A DNA stretch of 64,000 nt from Lepturacanthus savala (Eukaryota; Chordata; Actinopteri; Scombriformes; Trichiuridae). The translations under genes and the position numbers were made by a program. The notes under the pieces were generated by a model. The model had not been told where the DNA came from, did no database searches, and saw nothing but the letters and a program-made list of their open reading frames with translations. The DNA lies in NCBI GenBank assembly GCA_030544235.1, contig CM060484.1, forward strand, positions 20,208,031 to 20,272,030, given 5' to 3'. Positions 61,101 through 64,000 of the stretch are shown here, piece by piece. How positions within the stretch are numbered: position 1 is the first letter of the stretch; the number at the start of each line of letters is the position of its first letter.

Positions 61101-64000
61101 GGAGGAGAGTGTGTGTCTTTAGTTCAGAGTCAGTTGTCAAAGTTCCACCATGAGTAATTTCACACATTTTAGTTAAGACAAGAGTTGAGAAACTTGGGCA
61201 AACGTGTCAGATAATGTGTGATTTCTTCATCGCACAAAAACCACAGCAGCAAGAGCGTGAATCTACACATCACTAGTTCAATCATATCCAGCAAACAGGA
61301 GCACAGTGCTGTAAGTAGGTGTGTTGGTGACACAAAATATACAAAATACTGGCTACAAGAACAGTTTACAATACAAAGACATCAAATAGACCCACACTTT
61401 AAACTGCAGCCGCACTTCTCAACAGAAACAACAATGCAGGCTTTTAAAGGGAGTCTATTCATTTCAGGGCTGCTGGGTTGGATTACATTATACTCTGTTC
61501 ATTGTGTTTACCACCTGTCTGTACAATAGGAGGTAGTAACAGGTAGGTCATCTGCACCCAACCCCACCTCCAGTAATTCTCATCAACTTCCTTGAACTTA
61601 ATAAATTGAATTCCTGCCATCAGTGTCACAACCAATATATCTGAGACCTAATGTTAGACTTATTATACAGTTTTAGACATTTAATTGCTATAAAATAAAC
61701 ATACTATCCAGTAAGTCAACATTAATAATAAATCTTAAACAACTCCATTGGAAATACTGAATACAGAAGAGTACTTGGGTTTAAAAAAGGAGGAGGAAAT
61801 TTATATTTATTTTTGGAGAATAAAGTTGAAATAAGAATAAACTTGATTTGTAAGAAGCATCAGGACTCTGAAGAGATTGTGCTGAAAGTTCTGTCATGTG
61901 TTCAGAACAAGAAAACACACAAACCTGGAAGAGGTGCCTAACCCTAACTCTCGTGCACACTGAAATAGCTGTAATGAACGGATGCAGCGGTATCCATGAG
62001 AGGACCTTTTGTATTGTAAGACACAATAAGACAGCTGATCAAGTTGATTGATCCTGACAGAGGCAGAGGCTCATAGATGAATATGAGTATTATGTAGTAT
62101 TGTAGGATTTACGGTGTGGTCTTTCTTTTATCAGTATTGTATAGTATCACCTCCAGACTCCAGTGTGCATTAGCTCCACATTTAGATCTCTCTCTCGAGG
62201 CCTGTGATCGACCACATCACTGACGCTCTTCATGTTTCTGTTTCACACCCCACAAAGGCAAAAGGGTTTAGGATCCTTGGGTTTAAGATCCTACATTTAC
62301 ATTGCTGCCACCCTAAACAAGAACAACCACAGAGCTGTGTGCTACCACAGTCGACTCACCCCCAACGACTCACCCCCAGCTACTGCACCGCTGCCATCTT
62401 TAGATTCATGGTCATTTCATAAGAACACTCAGCCTACTTATAATTGCCGCTCTCAGTGGAAGCGGTGAGTAGTGCAGACTGGATGTGATGATGTGACTTT
62501 TCCCCCCACAACGTCTGTCAAAAGGAAATTGTCGAGGCTCTTTAACAGACGGAGAAAGGGAAAGGAAGGTCACGGTTTAAATGGAAGTCAAAGACTCATT
62601 CAAAAGTTATGTGTAAAGCTTTGGGGAAATTGCAAAATGTCTTAAGCCAGGAAACAAAACTCTTCCTTGTAGCATGTGACTTCCTCAACACAGGAGGTCA
62701 TCGAGCAGGTCAAGAACCACATATCCCAGTCTGCGTTATTTTTACTGTCACCCCTCTTGATTTATCCTATCCTTCCTTCTGTCTGTCTTCCACTGTGACC
62801 ACTTTATTGAGTTAGTGTTTCCTCAAACTTATTCTGATGTCCAGATTCCACAGAAAGATGTTCCTGGCACCAGGCTGACTGTAGTAGTAAAGTCAAAGAA
62901 ACAAGAACCTTCTCTGCACAGAGCATAATTATATTGGCTAAAAATTCACGTATAGTGTAATTCAGTTGGGGCGGTGCAGCTTCGTAGGGTTCCGTGTTTG
63001 TATTGGTTTGAGTTCTGGAGATTGTGACTGTGGACACGTAGGCCGGGTTGGAATCGTGAGGAGGACAGGAGGGGAGTCTTTTTGAAGCTGGGTAGGAAGT
63101 TTGTGTTAGAAGACAAACACACTGAAGCTGTTTTCTCATCATTTTGATTTGGGCAGAATTATATTACTGGCTACACAGCAATAAATGATTTCATAAAGTG
63201 TTTTTCTCCACCTTTTTGTCCTATTCTCCTTCTAACATACTGTCTTATACGACCGTAAACTATCTGAAACAAATGACACACACAAATCTAAATGAAAGAA
63301 TTTATTTCTAACAATAAAATGAGATTAGAAATAAAAGAAGAATAACAATGTCTACATAGGCAGAAGTAAAACTTTTATATCCCCCTTTTTTACTTCTGCT
63401 CTATTAACCCATCCATCATTTAAGCAATTTTACAAATTGATTATAGCTAAATGTAAACATACAAACAACTATCCCAAGTTTGATTATGACCCAAATATGT
63501 AACTGTTGTTAAAAACCCTTTCTCATAAATATACCTCACAGAAGTATTGTGTTTGTATATATATATATATTTTAATTGATTTATATTTGTGCTCTGTTTC
63601 AAATACCTTTTGGCACTGATAACATGAATATAGGGTGTAATTTAAGGCATTAATCTGCAAGAGATGGATGTTTTTACTCAAATATATCGATACAATTCTT
63701 ATTTTATCGCTGTGTTTCATAATCAACTGTTGCCTGTTTTGTTTCTTATGTGATTTTTGAGCCTTTTAACCCACTGAGATAATCTGAATATTGATTTGTC
63801 CTGGTCACAGGCGCCTGGACGGTATCCCAGCATCCACTGGGGCAGAAAATATTCTCCAGTGTTTACCCTGTTGTTCATTTATCAACCTGCACACACATAC
63901 AAAGTAAACACTCCATACGTTCATTTCTTTTGTCCGCTCACCTTTCACATACGACCCAGACACTCACACAGATCCTCATGTCATCTTTTGAAGGTCAAGT
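58148..64000 (+). other. cert1: cert1 intron 2 (incomplete)
   Basis: Begins GTGAGTAG and runs off the right edge, so it exceeds 5.8 kb. It carries a truncated MITE copy (60821-60994) and a short dispersed repeat also found at about 6010-6065 (62010-62057). No further CERT exon is recognisable. A moderately open patch at 62204-62468 has no known similarity. Confidence 0.8.
60821..60994 (+). mobile_element. GAGCTGCAACTAA-family MITE, 5'-truncated copy in cert1 intron 2
   Basis: Starts mid-element at TTTTTGTCCAGACCAACAGT after a TA run and continues to TAATAGATTAATCAATTAAT. Confidence 0.72.

Overview
This is a nuclear genomic window from a ray-finned fish, most likely a spiny-rayed (percomorph) teleost. 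The evidence is spliced vertebrate genes with teleost-like residues, long AT-rich introns, many dinucleotide microsatellites, tRNA-derived SINEs of the DANA/Mermaid (V-SINE) kind, and several short non-autonomous DNA transposon families that I recognise from percomorph genomes. There are no prokaryotic operons, phage genes or CRISPR arrays.

Only two protein-coding genes can be supported, both partial, lying head to head. On the minus strand are the first two coding exons of sv2c (synaptic vesicle glycoprotein 2C): 14786-14183 (start codon, acidic cytosolic N-terminus, first membrane helix) and 2297-2117 (helices 2 to 4 and the MFS signature loop), split by an 11.9-kb intron. The rest of sv2c lies beyond base 1. 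A possible upstream non-coding first exon and promoter is suggested near 26601-26860. On the plus strand are the promoter region and first two coding exons of cert1 (ceramide transfer protein, formerly col4a3bp): 55005-55130 and 58013-58147, encoding the N-terminus and start of the PH domain. The rest lies beyond base 64000.

Layout: 1-2116 sv2c intron; 2117-2297 sv2c exon; 2298-14182 intron with a LINE 3' fragment, MITEs, long AT arrays and a SINE close to the upstream exon; 14183-14786 sv2c exon; 14787 to about 26600 sv2c 5' intron (inferred); about 26860-54590 a gene-poor divergent intergenic region rich in repeats; 54590-55004 cert1 promoter and 5'UTR; 55005-58147 cert1 exons 1-2; 58148-64000 cert1 intron 2.

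The two genes do not form a pathway. Their adjacency and divergent orientation match the order at human 5q13.3, where as I recall POLK, ANKDD1B and POC5 lie between them; I find none of these here. The most informative non-genic signals are well-dated insertions: SINEs with perfect target-site duplications (one 75 bp inside the sv2c intron), a Tc1-type MITE nested in an older repeat with a matching empty paralogous site in the same window, and two long inverted-repeat structures. I saw no convincing novel biological system.
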